Source: Streptomyces zhihengii
Lineage (GTDB): Bacteria; Actinomycetota; Actinomycetes; Streptomycetales; Streptomycetaceae
Direction: 5' to 3'
NCBI RefSeq assembly: GCF_016919245.1
Contig: NZ_JAFEJA010000001.1
Coordinates: 1,736,001-1,800,000 of the forward strand
Length of the DNA: 64,000 bases
Shown here: one piece after another, positions 46,618 to 54,614 of the stretch
Position numbering within the stretch: position 1 is the stretch's first letter
Layout: the number at the start of each line of letters is the position of its first letter
Position numbers and translations under genes: made by a program
The notes under the pieces: generated by a model
What the model was told of the DNA's origin: nothing
Databases searched by the model: none
Seen by the model: only the letters and a program-made list of their open reading frames with translations

Positions 46618-47411
46618 CGACACCCGGCGGCACGGAGCCGGTCGCCGCCCGGAGCGCCGGGGCCGCGGAACCGCGCCGCCGGCCAGGCGGCGAACCGCCC
46701 GGCGGCGCCTCCCCCGAGGGCGCGCAGCCCGCGCCCGCCGGCACGGGCGCTCCGGCGGTCCGGGTGGTGCTCGCCGACGACCAGCCGCTGGTGCGCGCCG
46801 CGCTGCAGATGGTGATCACCGACGCCCCGGGCATCGAGGTGGCCGGGGAGGCGGGCAACGGCGCGGAGGCCGTCGCGCTCGCCGAGAGCCTGCGGCCGGA
46901 CGTCGTCGTGATGGACATCAGGATGCCCGTGCTGGACGGGATCGAGGCGACGCGCCGGATCACCGGCCGGCCCGGCGGTCCCCATGTCATCGTGCTGACC
47001 ACGTTCGACGACGACGAGGTCGTCTACGGCGCGCTGCGGGCGGGTGCCGCGGGCTTCCTGGTGAAGGACATGGCCCTGGACGACATCCTCGCGGCGGTGC
47101 GGCTCGTCGCGGCGGGCGAGGGGCTGATCGCGCCGGGCGTGACCCGCCGTCTGATCAGGGAGTTCGCGCGCCGCCCGGGACCGGCCCCCGGGCCCGGCCG
47201 GGAGCTGTCGGTCATCACCGACCGCGAGCGCGAGGTGCTGACACTGGTCGGGAGCGGCCTGTCGAACACCGAGATCGCCGAGCGCCTCGTGATCAGCGTC
47301 GCCACCGCCAAGACGTATGTCACCCGTCTGCTCTCCAAGCTCGGCGCCCGCGACCGGGTCCAGCTCGTGATCATCGCCTACGAGACCGGCCTGGTGTCCG
47401 CCACCGGCTGA
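46614..47411 (+). CDS. NarL/FixJ-family response regulator
   Basis: A 265-residue regulator. About 48 disordered Pro/Gly/Ala residues precede the receiver domain, which has acidic residues in VVLADDQPLVRAAL, phospho-Asp in VVVMDIRMPVLDG and the conserved Lys in GFLVKD. The LuxR-type HTH is ITDREREVLTLVGSGLSNTEIAERLVISVATAKTYV. It should act with the upstream kinase, probably on the divergent ABC-2 exporter operon. ATGA overlap with the kinase. An ATG or GTG nearer the receiver is possible, so the disordered N-terminus is uncertain. Confidence 0.93.
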   Translation: MTTPGGTEPVAARSAGAAEPRRRPGGEPPGGASPEGAQPAPAGTGAPAVRVVLADDQPLVRAALQMVITDAPGIEVAGEAGNGAEAVALAESLRPDVVVMDIRMPVLDGIEATRRITGRPGGPHVIVLTTFDDDEVVYGALRAGAAGFLVKDMALDDILAAVRLVAAGEGLIAPGVTRRLIREFARRPGPAPGPGRELSVITDREREVLTLVGSGLSNTEIAERLVISVATAKTYVTRLLSKLGARDRVQLVIIAYETGLVSATG

Positions 47412-47505
47412 CCGCCGCGGCAGGACACCGGCCGACCGCCGCCGCAGGACACCGCCCGACCGCCACCACCAGGCACCGCCCGACCGCCGCGACACGACGC
47501 CGGCC
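47410..47505. repeat. Four tandem copies of a 24-bp repeat after the response regulator
   Basis: GACCGCCGCGGCAGGACACC-like units start at 47410, 47434, 47458 and 47482, exactly 24 bp apart. The first copy contains part of the response regulator stop codon, where TGA replaces the CGA of later copies. The period is eight codons, so loss of that stop would extend the protein in frame. Confidence 0.85.
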
Positions 47506-47626
47506 ACCCGCACAGGACACGCGACCGGAGGCGGAAGAAGCCCCCAACGTCCGCCCGCACGGCATAAATGGGGCGTCCCACGGGGTCGGCGGCGGGCCTC
47601 CCGTGCGCTGAGCCGATCATGACGGC

Positions 47627-49384
47627 ATGACCACCACCTCCCGGCGCGGCCTGCTGGCCGCCTTCACCGCCTCGGCCGCCGCGCTCCCGCTCGGCGCCCT
47701 GGCGGCGCCTTCGGCACGGGCCGCCGCAGCGGCCCCCGGCGCGGCTCCGGCCGCGGCCCCGGCCGGGGGCCTCGCGACCCCCCGTTCCTCGGTGACGACC
47801 GCCCCGCTGGACGCCTCCTGGTTCACCCGTCAGACGCTGGGCGCGGCCCTGACCGCCACGGTGCTGCCCGGGACACCGGCCCGCACCGAGGTGACCTCGG
47901 GCGGCCGGCGGGTCGCGATGCTGACGCACGGGGCCCGCACGGTCGTGCTGCCCGGCCCCGGGCGGACGTTCACCGAGAACAAGAAGCCCTTCGCGGACGA
48001 CTTCGGGCGCACCCTGCCGGACCCGTCGCTGCCGGAGGCCGACCGGCAGTACTGGGGTTCCTCCCCCGGCGGCGGGAGCTGGTCCACGCTCGGGCCCGCG
48101 GCGAGCGACTACGCGGTGGTCCCGGGCACCGGTCTGATCACGCTGACCACCGACTACGCCAGCCGGCACGCCACCCTGCGCGACGACCGGATCGGCGACG
48201 TCGACGTCCGGTCCACGGCGTCGTTCGACAAGGTGCCCACCGGACAGGCGTGTTCGTACGCGCTGTCCTTCGGCTACCAGGACACCCGCAACAGCTACCG
48301 CGCGCGGCTGTCGTTCCTGACCTCGGGCGCCGTGGAACTGCGCGTCGAGAAGGAGGTCGCCGACACGGTGACCCAGCTCGTGCCCGCGCAGACGCTCGCG
48401 ACGGGTGTGCCGGCGGGCACGCCGTGGACGGTCCGGGTGCGCCGCGAGGGCGAGCGCATCCGGGTGAAGGCGTGGCGGGCGGCGGGGGCCGAGCCCGCGG
48501 CGTGGGCCGTGGACACCACCGACCCCACGTTCCTCCGGGGCCGGGTCGGGCTGCGCGCGCTGGCCAACGACGGCTGCACCGCGCTGCCGGTCACCCTGGC
48601 GGTCAGCCGGTTCCAGGTGGACGCCGCGACCTGGGACGCCCCGCCCTCGGTGACCCACGGCGGCTGGGTGCGGGTGCTGCCGGAGCCCTTCGACGGGACG
48701 TGGACGGCCGCGCTGGAGGAGACGGTGCGGGGCTGGGCCGGCTCGACCGCCCCCGATGTGCTCGCCTTCGCCGCGATGTTCCTGGCCGGCGCCCCCGCGG
48801 TGGTCGGCGGCACCGGGCAGGCGGCGGGGCGGCAGGTTCTCGGCGAGTCCGGCTACGGCTACCTGGACGCGCGGGGCAACCGCTACGAGGGGGCCGACTT
48901 TCACGAGTACATGGGGATCGGCTGGACGTTCCCCGACGGCACCCGGACCGGGCCGTCCACGCGCCAGACGGGGAACCTGGACTGCTCGGGCTACACCCGG
49001 ATGGTCTTCGGCCATCACCTGGGCGTGCCGCTGGCCGCCGGGGAGGACACCTCGGGCACCCGGCTGCCGCGCAAATCGCGTGACATGGCCGTGTACGCGC
49101 CCGGGGTGCGCGTCGACCGCACCGACGGCTCGGCGCCCCCGGCCGCGGACCGGCTCCAGCCCGGTGACCTGGTGCTCTTCAACGCGGACTCGGGTGACGA
49201 CGGCACATCGGCGACGGTCGACCATGTCGGTATCTACCTGGGCAGGGACACGGCCGGCGGCCGCCGCTTCCTCTCCAGCCGCAAGACGGGCAACGGGCCC
49301 ACCATGGCCGATCTGGGCGGCGCCTCGCTGCTGGACGGCACCGGCACCTACGCCAGGACGCTGCACACCGTGCACCGCCTCTGA
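47627..49384 (+). CDS. Secreted NlpC/P60 cell-wall hydrolase with a lectin-like middle domain
   Basis: A 585-residue exported protein. The N-terminus TTTSRRGLLAAFTASAAALPLG is a twin-arginine signal ending near an A-R-A site at about residue 32. The middle (about residues 130-330; VPGTGLITLTTDYASRHATLR, then RVGLRALANDG) resembles a concanavalin-like fold. The C-terminal domain has the NlpC/P60 triad elements: Cys453 in GNLDCSGYTRMVF and His533 in VDHVGIYLG. It probably cuts peptide bonds of peptidoglycan. ATG at 47627. A bidirectional terminator follows. Confidence 0.87.
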   Translation: MTTTSRRGLLAAFTASAAALPLGALAAPSARAAAAAPGAAPAAAPAGGLATPRSSVTTAPLDASWFTRQTLGAALTATVLPGTPARTEVTSGGRRVAMLTHGARTVVLPGPGRTFTENKKPFADDFGRTLPDPSLPEADRQYWGSSPGGGSWSTLGPAASDYAVVPGTGLITLTTDYASRHATLRDDRIGDVDVRSTASFDKVPTGQACSYALSFGYQDTRNSYRARLSFLTSGAVELRVEKEVADTVTQLVPAQTLATGVPAGTPWTVRVRREGERIRVKAWRAAGAEPAAWAVDTTDPTFLRGRVGLRALANDGCTALPVTLAVSRFQVDAATWDAPPSVTHGGWVRVLPEPFDGTWTAALEETVRGWAGSTAPDVLAFAAMFLAGAPAVVGGTGQAAGRQVLGESGYGYLDARGNRYEGADFHEYMGIGWTFPDGTRTGPSTRQTGNLDCSGYTRMVFGHHLGVPLAAGEDTSGTRLPRKSRDMAVYAPGVRVDRTDGSAPPAADRLQPGDLVLFNADSGDDGTSATVDHVGIYLGRDTAGGRRFLSSRKTGNGPTMADLGGASLLDGTGTYARTLHTVHRL

Positions 49385-49390
49385 CCCGCC

Positions 49391-49430
49391 GTCCGGCCCG
49401 GGCGCCCCTGTGCGGGGGCCCGGGCCGGAC
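49391..49430. terminator. Bidirectional terminator between the NlpC gene and msrB
   Basis: GTCCGGCCCGGGC (49391-49403) pairs exactly with GCCCGGGCCGGAC (49418-49430), a 13-bp stem between two convergent genes that end 6 bp away on each side. Confidence 0.85.
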
Positions 49431-49435
49431 CGGGG

Positions 49436-49843
49436 TCAGGCCCGGTCCGGGTCCAGCGTGAGCGAGATCGAGTTGATGCAGTACCGCTGGTCGGTCGGGG
49501 TCTGGTAGCCCTCGCCCGCGAAGACGTGGCCGAGGTGCGACCCGCAGCGGGCGCACCGGACCTCGGTGCGGACCATGCCGTGGGTGCGGTCCTCGACCAG
49601 TTCGACCGCGTCGGTGTCCTTCGGGTCGTAGAAGGACGGCCAGCCGCAGTGCGACTCGAACTTGGTGTCGGAGCGGAACAGCTCCGCCCCGCAGGCCCGG
49701 CAGGAGTAGGTGCCGGCGGTCTTGGTGTCGGTGTACTCGCCGACGAAGGCGGGCTCGGTGCCGGCCTGGCGGAGCACGGCGTACTCCGCGGGGTTCAGCT
49801 CGGCCCGCCACTGCTCGTCGGGCTTCTCGATCTCGTACGCCAT
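49436..49843 (-). CDS. msrB: Peptide-methionine (R)-S-oxide reductase
   Basis: A 135-residue MsrB that reduces Met-R-sulfoxide. Two zinc-binding pairs (CRAC and CARC) are present, with the catalytic Cys in RYCINS near the C-terminus and the conserved HCGWPSFYDP and VRCARCGSHLGHVFAGE segments. Length and motifs are complete. ATG at 49843 with GAGGGAG upstream. Confidence 0.95.
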   Translation of the reverse strand: MAYEIEKPDEQWRAELNPAEYAVLRQAGTEPAFVGEYTDTKTAGTYSCRACGAELFRSDTKFESHCGWPSFYDPKDTDAVELVEDRTHGMVRTEVRCARCGSHLGHVFAGEGYQTPTDQRYCINSISLTLDPDRA

Positions 49844-49892
49844 CACAGGCTCCCTCGGGTCGGTTCGGCGGCCCGGCCGTGCGCCGTCGCGC

Positions 49893-51287
49893 TCACTGGG
49901 CCAGCCGGGCGAGGACGGCCGGGCCGAGGTCCGTGACATCGCCGGCGCCCATGGTCAGAACGAGATCACCGGGCTTCGCCATTCCCGCGACGACCTCGGG
50001 GACGGTCTCCTTGTCGTGGACGGCCCGCACCCGGGCGCCGGCCGCGTTCGCCGCGTCGATGATCAGCTCGCTGGTGACGCCCGGGATCGGGTCCTCACGG
50101 GCCGGGTAGATGTCGAGGACCACGGACTCGTCGGCGAGGGCGAGGGCCTGGCCCATCTCCTTGCCGAGTTCCTGGGTGCGCGAGAAGAGGTGCGGCTGGA
50201 AGACGACGAGCAGCCGGGAGCCGTCGGCCGCGGAGCGCATCGCCTCCAGGTCGGCCGTCATCTCGGTGGGGTGGTGGGCGTAGGAGTCGATGACCTGGAC
50301 GCCCGCCGCCTCGCCCTTGAGCTGGAGGCGGCGCTTGACGCCGGTGTAGCTGCCGATGGCGGAGGCCAGGTTGTGCGCCGGGATGCCGAGGGCGACCCCG
50401 GCGGCGAGCGCGGCGACCGCGTTGAGGGCGTAGTGCCGGCCGGGGACGGAGACGGTGAAGGTCAGGAACCGGCCGTCGAGCAGCACGGTCACCTCGCTGG
50501 TCAGGCCCCGCGGAGTGATCTTGTGGACGCGGACGTCGGCGTCCTCGTGCTCGCCGTAGGTGACCACCCGGAGCGACGGCAGGCCGCGCACCCGGCGGGT
50601 CAGTTCGACGGCGCCCTGCTGGTCGGCGCAGACGACCAGGGTGCCGCCGGGGACGATCTTGCCGACGAAGGTCTCGAAGGACGCGAAGATCTCGTCCATC
50701 GAGGCGTAGTTGGCGTGGTGGTCGAGTTCGGCGTTGAGGACGATCGCGACGTCCGGGTCGTACTTGTGGAAGCTGCGGTCGCTCTCGTCGGCCTCGGCGA
50801 CGAAGATGTCGCCCTCGCCGTGGCGGGCGTTGGTGCCGGGGCCCTCCAGGTCGCCGCCGATCGCGTACGACGGGTCGAGGCCGAGGTGGGTCAGGGCGAC
50901 GGCGAGCATGGAGGTGGTCGTCGTCTTGCCGTGGGTGCCGGCGACGGCGATGGAACGCAGCCCGGTCATCAGGGAGGCGAGCGCGTCGGAGCGGTGGACG
51001 ACCGGCACGGACAGCTCGGCGGCGCGCACCAGCTCCGGGTTGTCGGCGCGGATGGCGCTGGAGACGACGACGCAGCTCGCGTCGTCGGCGAGGTGCGCGG
51101 CGGCGTGCCCGATGTGGACGGTGGCGCCGAGCGCGCGCAGCGACTCGGCGGTGGCGGACTCCTTGGCGTCGCTGCCCGCCACCTTGGCCCCGCGCTGGGC
51201 GAGGATCTTCGCGATGCCCGACATTCCGGCGCCGCCGATGCCGATGAAGTGCGGGCGCTCCATGGCGCTGGGGACGGCGGGTGCCAT
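49893..51287 (-). CDS. murC: UDP-N-acetylmuramate-L-alanine ligase
   Basis: A 464-residue Mur ligase that adds L-Ala to UDP-MurNAc, the first peptide step of peptidoglycan synthesis. The N-terminal Rossmann domain has HFIGIGGAGMSGIAKIL; the ATPase domain has AVAGTHGKTTTTSML (P-loop) and EADESDRSFHKYDP; the C-terminal domain has IDSYAHHPTEM. It sits apart from the division/cell-wall cluster, as I recall for Streptomyces. ATG at 51287; an internal ATG nine codons on also fits the family start. Confidence 0.95.
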   Translation of the reverse strand: MAPAVPSAMERPHFIGIGGAGMSGIAKILAQRGAKVAGSDAKESATAESLRALGATVHIGHAAAHLADDASCVVVSSAIRADNPELVRAAELSVPVVHRSDALASLMTGLRSIAVAGTHGKTTTTSMLAVALTHLGLDPSYAIGGDLEGPGTNARHGEGDIFVAEADESDRSFHKYDPDVAIVLNAELDHHANYASMDEIFASFETFVGKIVPGGTLVVCADQQGAVELTRRVRGLPSLRVVTYGEHEDADVRVHKITPRGLTSEVTVLLDGRFLTFTVSVPGRHYALNAVAALAAGVALGIPAHNLASAIGSYTGVKRRLQLKGEAAGVQVIDSYAHHPTEMTADLEAMRSAADGSRLLVVFQPHLFSRTQELGKEMGQALALADESVVLDIYPAREDPIPGVTSELIIDAANAAGARVRAVHDKETVPEVVAGMAKPGDLVLTMGAGDVTDLGPAVLARLAQ

Positions 51288-51404
51288 GTGTCAGTCTCCC
51301 GGGGTGGGTGTGCGGGTGCAGTGGCCCAGCCTAATGGTCCGGCGCCACCGCCCCGGGGCCCGGCCGGGCGCGCCGCGGCCGTCCGCCGGCGCGCCCGCCG
51401 GGGC

Positions 51405-51875
51405 TCACTCGCTGTGGGCGAAGAGCTTGAGCACCGGGACGCCGACCTTGTGTCGGGCGCGGGAGGCCCAGTCGCGGTGGAAGAACTCCTCCACGTAGTG
51501 CGGCTCGGTCAGCACGATGACCTCGTCGGCGTCCGCCTCGGCGACCATGTCCTTCAGCCGGGCGAGCGGGTGGTCCTCGACGACCTGGCCGGTGGCCTCG
51601 CAGCCCGCGGCGTGCAGGGCGGCCAGCGAGACGGCGAGTCCGCGCTCGGCGGGGGCCTTCGCCTCGTCGCCCTCCGGTTCGTCCCCCTCGCGCACGGCCT
51701 CCTTCAGCTCGCCCAGGGCGAGGTCGTCGATGGCGCGCAGCAGGACGTCCGCCTGGTCTCCCCGGGGCTGCATCAGGACCACGAACGACACGTCCTCGTC
51801 GCCGTGCAGGGTGGTGAGGAACTCCACGTCTTCGCCGGTAAGGGGCTTCTCGATCATCAGTACGCTTGTGAACAC
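51405..51875 (-). CDS. Conserved actinobacterial protein of unknown function, often mislabelled indole-3-glycerol phosphate synthase
   Basis: A 156-residue soluble protein: MIEKPLTGEDVEFLTTLHGDEDVSFVVLMQPRG at the start, an acidic middle, and ARLKDMVAEADADEVIVLTEPHYVEEFFHRDW near the end. The alternation of strands and helices suggests a Rossmann-like or universal-stress-like fold. It lacks the TIM-barrel motifs of true TrpC. Homologues in Streptomyces lie beside murC, as here. GTG at 51875 is chosen because AGAAGGG lies upstream; ATG at 51857 is also possible. Confidence 0.65.
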   Translation of the reverse strand: MFTSVLMIEKPLTGEDVEFLTTLHGDEDVSFVVLMQPRGDQADVLLRAIDDLALGELKEAVREGDEPEGDEAKAPAERGLAVSLAALHAAGCEATGQVVEDHPLARLKDMVAEADADEVIVLTEPHYVEEFFHRDWASRARHKVGVPVLKLFAHSE

Positions 51876-51957
51876 GTTCAGGAGCCCTTCTGCGGAAACC
51901 ATCCTTCCCCGTGACCGCACGGGGTTCTGCGACACAAGTGTGCCCCTCGGAAGCTAA

Positions 51958-51976
51958 GCGGAACTGTTAATTCCGC
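51958..51976. promoter_or_regulatory. Inverted repeat GCGGAA-N7-TTCCGC in an AT-richer gap
   Basis: The arms lie at 51958-51963 and 51971-51976, about 83 bp upstream of the conserved protein gene at 51875 and beyond the 3' end of the reductase gene. Candidate operator; the regulator is unknown. Confidence 0.35.
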
Positions 51977-52059
51977 CGATTGTCACCTGCCGTGGCACAG
52001 GTGTGACCGCACAGGTGCCCGAGTGCGGCCCCGTGCGGGGGAGGAAGCGGCCCGGCCGC

Positions 52060-52848
52060 TCAGGCGGACGGCCCGGGGGCCCGGCGGTAGCGGGTGAACA
52101 GGAAGCCCGCGTCCTCCAGCACCGACGCCAGCGCGAAGCGCGACGGGTCCGCGAGGGCCGGCCCCCAGGCGATCCGCTGGGCCTCCCCCGCGGTCATCGC
52201 CGGCGAGACGGTCAGACAGAGCTCGTCGAGCACGCCGGCCGCCGCGAACTGGCCCAGCAGCCTGGGGCCGCCCTCGGTGAGCAGCCGCACCAGACCGCGT
52301 CCGGCGAGCTCCCGCACGGCCTGCCGCGGGTCCACGCCGGGGCCGTCGCCGGCCACCACCACCTCGGCCCCGGCCCGCTGAGCCGCCGCGACCCGCTCCG
52401 GCGGGGCCGCGGCTCCCGTCAGCACCAGCGTCGGCACCAGCGGCCCGGTGAACAGCGGCAGCGAGAAGTCCAGGTCCAGGGAGGCGCTGACGACCGCGAT
52501 CGCCGGCGCGGGCCCCTGCCCGGCCGCGGCACGGCGGGCGGCGAAGGCCTCCCGGGCGCGCGCGGGGCGGTAGCCCTCGGTCCGCACCGTCTGCGCGCCC
52601 ACCACGACCGCGTCGGCGAGGCCCCGCAGGGTGCCGAAGATCCGCATGTCGGCGTCGGACGAGATGGCCTGCGAGCGGCCGTCGTGCTGGGCCGCGCCGT
52701 CGAGCGAGGAGACCATGTTGGCGCGCAGCCACACCGCCTCGCCGCCGGGGTACGCGTACGCCTCGGCCAGCTCGTCCAGGGACCACTCCCGGTCCTCGCG
52801 GTCACCGGCGGCGGATGTCTGGTCGGTCACAGGGAACAGGCGTCGCAT
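52060..52848 (-). CDS. Pyrimidine reductase family protein (RibD C-terminal domain)
   Basis: A 262-residue protein made of one RibD-C/dihydrofolate-reductase-like domain. Signature parts are WLRANMVSSLDGAAQHDGRS, DMRIFGTLRGLADAVVVGAQTVRTEGYRPA (NADPH site) and LLTEGGPRLLGQFAAAGVLDELCLTVSPAM. It lacks the RibD deaminase half. It probably reduces a ribosylamino-pyrimidine or related substrate. ATG at 52848, only 37 bp from the divergent ZapE start, so the promoters overlap. Confidence 0.85.
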   Translation of the reverse strand: MRRLFPVTDQTSAAGDREDREWSLDELAEAYAYPGGEAVWLRANMVSSLDGAAQHDGRSQAISSDADMRIFGTLRGLADAVVVGAQTVRTEGYRPARAREAFAARRAAAGQGPAPAIAVVSASLDLDFSLPLFTGPLVPTLVLTGAAAPPERVAAAQRAGAEVVVAGDGPGVDPRQAVRELAGRGLVRLLTEGGPRLLGQFAAAGVLDELCLTVSPAMTAGEAQRIAWGPALADPSRFALASVLEDAGFLFTRYRRAPGPSA

Positions 52849-52885
52849 ACCGAGCAGTCTTACACGGCCCTTACAGTTGAATACT

Positions 52886-53956
52886 GTGCCGACCAGCCCG
52901 ATGACCGAAGCCGCCCCCCTCTCGCTCTGCGCGCGCGAGCCGCACGTCCCCGCCGACCGTCTGGTCGCCGAGATGGTGCCGCCGCCGCGGTTCGACTCGG
53001 TGCGCTTCGACACGTACGTGCCCGACCCGGGGCAGCCCAGCCAGATGGAGGCCGTGAAGGTCCTCGCCGGGTTCGCCGGCGGTCTCGGCGGCGCCCACGC
53101 GAGCGGCGGCGGCAGGCGACGCTGGTTCGCGCGGAAGCCGACCGCCCCCTCCGGCCCGCGCGGGGTCTACCTCGACGGCGGCTACGGCGTCGGCAAGACC
53201 CATCTGCTCGCCTCGCTGTGGCACGCCACCCCGGCCGATCCGTCGCTCAAGGCGTTCGGCACGTTCGTCGAGCTGACCAACCTGGTCGGGGCGCTCGGCT
53301 TCCAGCAGACCGTGCGGACGCTCAGCGGGCACCGGCTGCTGTGCATCGACGAGTTCGAGCTGGACGACCCGGGCGACACCGTCCTCGTCTCCTCGCTCCT
53401 CGGCCGCCTCGTGGAGGAGGGCGTGGCCCTGGCCGCCACCTCCAACACCCTGCCGGGCAAGCTCGGGGAGGGACGTTTCGCCGCGGCCGACTTCCTGCGC
53501 GAGATCCAGGGTCTGTCCGCGCACTTCCGGCCACTGCGGATCGACGGCGAGGACTACCGTCACCGCGGTCTGCCCGCCGCCCCGGACCCGTACGCGGACG
53601 ACGAGGTCACCCGGGCCGCGTACGCCACCGAGGGGGCCTCCCTCGACGACTTCCCGATGCTGCTGGACCATCTGGCCAAGGTGCACCCGAGCCGCTACGG
53701 CGCGCTCACCGACGGGATACGCGCGGTGTGCCTCACCGACGTCCGCCCGGTGCCCGACCAGTCGACCGCGCTGCGGCTCGTGGTCCTCGCGGACCGGCTG
53801 TACGACCGGGAGGTCCCGGTGCTCGCCTCGGGCCTCCCGTTCGACCGGCTGTTCAGTGACGAGATGCTGAACGGCGGCTACCGCAAGAAGTATTTCCGGG
53901 CGATCTCCCGGCTCACGGCCCTGGCACGCGACGCAAAGGCCTTGATCGCGCAGTAG
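52886..53956 (+). CDS. zapE: AFG1/ZapE-family ATPase
   Basis: A 356-residue AAA-like ATPase of the AFG1/ZapE family. Walker A is LDGGYGVGKTHLLASLW, Walker B HRLLCIDEFELDDP, sensor-1 AATSNTLPGKLGEGRF, and the arginine-rich RPLRIDGEDYRHRG segment is conserved. E. coli ZapE acts at the division ring and mitochondrial AFG1 in protein quality control. GTG at 52886 fits homologue length; the ATG at 52901 is an alternative. The very short upstream gap suggests a leaderless or short-leader transcript. Confidence 0.88.
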   Translation: MPTSPMTEAAPLSLCAREPHVPADRLVAEMVPPPRFDSVRFDTYVPDPGQPSQMEAVKVLAGFAGGLGGAHASGGGRRRWFARKPTAPSGPRGVYLDGGYGVGKTHLLASLWHATPADPSLKAFGTFVELTNLVGALGFQQTVRTLSGHRLLCIDEFELDDPGDTVLVSSLLGRLVEEGVALAATSNTLPGKLGEGRFAAADFLREIQGLSAHFRPLRIDGEDYRHRGLPAAPDPYADDEVTRAAYATEGASLDDFPMLLDHLAKVHPSRYGALTDGIRAVCLTDVRPVPDQSTALRLVVLADRLYDREVPVLASGLPFDRLFSDEMLNGGYRKKYFRAISRLTALARDAKALIAQ

Positions 53957-53992
53957 GTTGGGTGCCGTCACACCCATACCGAAGGGAAGATC

Positions 53993-54418
53993 ATGGCTAC
54001 CACGCGCCAGGCGCACACCGTTTGGGAAGGCAACCTGCTCGAGGGCAAGGGTGTGGTCACTCTCGACTCGTCCGGCATCGGCGAGTACCCGGTCTCCTGG
54101 CCCTCCCGCGCCGAGGCGGCGAACGGGAAGACCAGCCCCGAGGAGCTCATCGCGGCCGCCCACTCCAGCTGCTACTCGATGGCGCTCTCGCACGCCCTCG
54201 CGGGCGCCGGCACCCCGCCGTCGCGCCTGGAGACCAAGGCGGACGTCACCTTCCAGCCGGGTGAGGGCATCACCGGCATCCACCTGACCGTGCAGGGCGA
54301 GGTCCCCGGCATCGACGCGGACGCCTTCGCCAAGGCCGCCGAGGACGCCAAGGCGAACTGCCCGGTGAGCCAGGCGCTGACCGGTACGACGATCACGCTG
54401 ACCGCGTCGCTCGTCTGA
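53993..54418 (+). CDS. osmC: OsmC-family peroxiredoxin
   Basis: A 141-residue OsmC-type hydroperoxide reductase. The two redox Cys lie in AAHSSCYSMALSHALA and AKANCPVSQALTG, and the Arg/Glu of the active site are near the start (WEGNLLEGKGVVTLDSSG). It detoxifies organic peroxides in the cytoplasm. ATG at 53993 follows AAGGGAAGATC. It starts 36 bp after zapE and could be co-transcribed; a terminator follows. Confidence 0.92.
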   Translation: MATTRQAHTVWEGNLLEGKGVVTLDSSGIGEYPVSWPSRAEAANGKTSPEELIAAAHSSCYSMALSHALAGAGTPPSRLETKADVTFQPGEGITGIHLTVQGEVPGIDADAFAKAAEDAKANCPVSQALTGTTITLTASLV

Positions 54419-54432
54419 CCTTCCCGCGTGGC

Positions 54433-54477
54433 CGGATCCGGCCGGTCCCGGCAGCGATGCCCGGCCGACCGGATCCG
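54433..54477 (+). terminator. Terminator after osmC
   Basis: CGGATCCGGCCGG (54433-54445) pairs with CCGACCGGATCCG (54465-54477) with one G-T-type mismatch over a 19-base loop. Confidence 0.7.
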
Positions 54478-54614
54478 TCCAGCCGGACGTACTCCCTCCG
54501 GGGCCGGCCCCGGAGACCCCAGCGGCCACTGTGGCACGCCTGGTTACGAACCGGCACGTTGCGTGATACACACATGCGGGTCACATCTCCTGTCCGCCAG
54601 CAGGGAGTTGCCTC

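Noticed and set aside
51405..51875. Indole-3-glycerol phosphate synthase
   Set aside because: The 156-residue protein lacks the TIM barrel and catalytic Lys/Glu motifs of TrpC; the label probably spread by annotation transfer.
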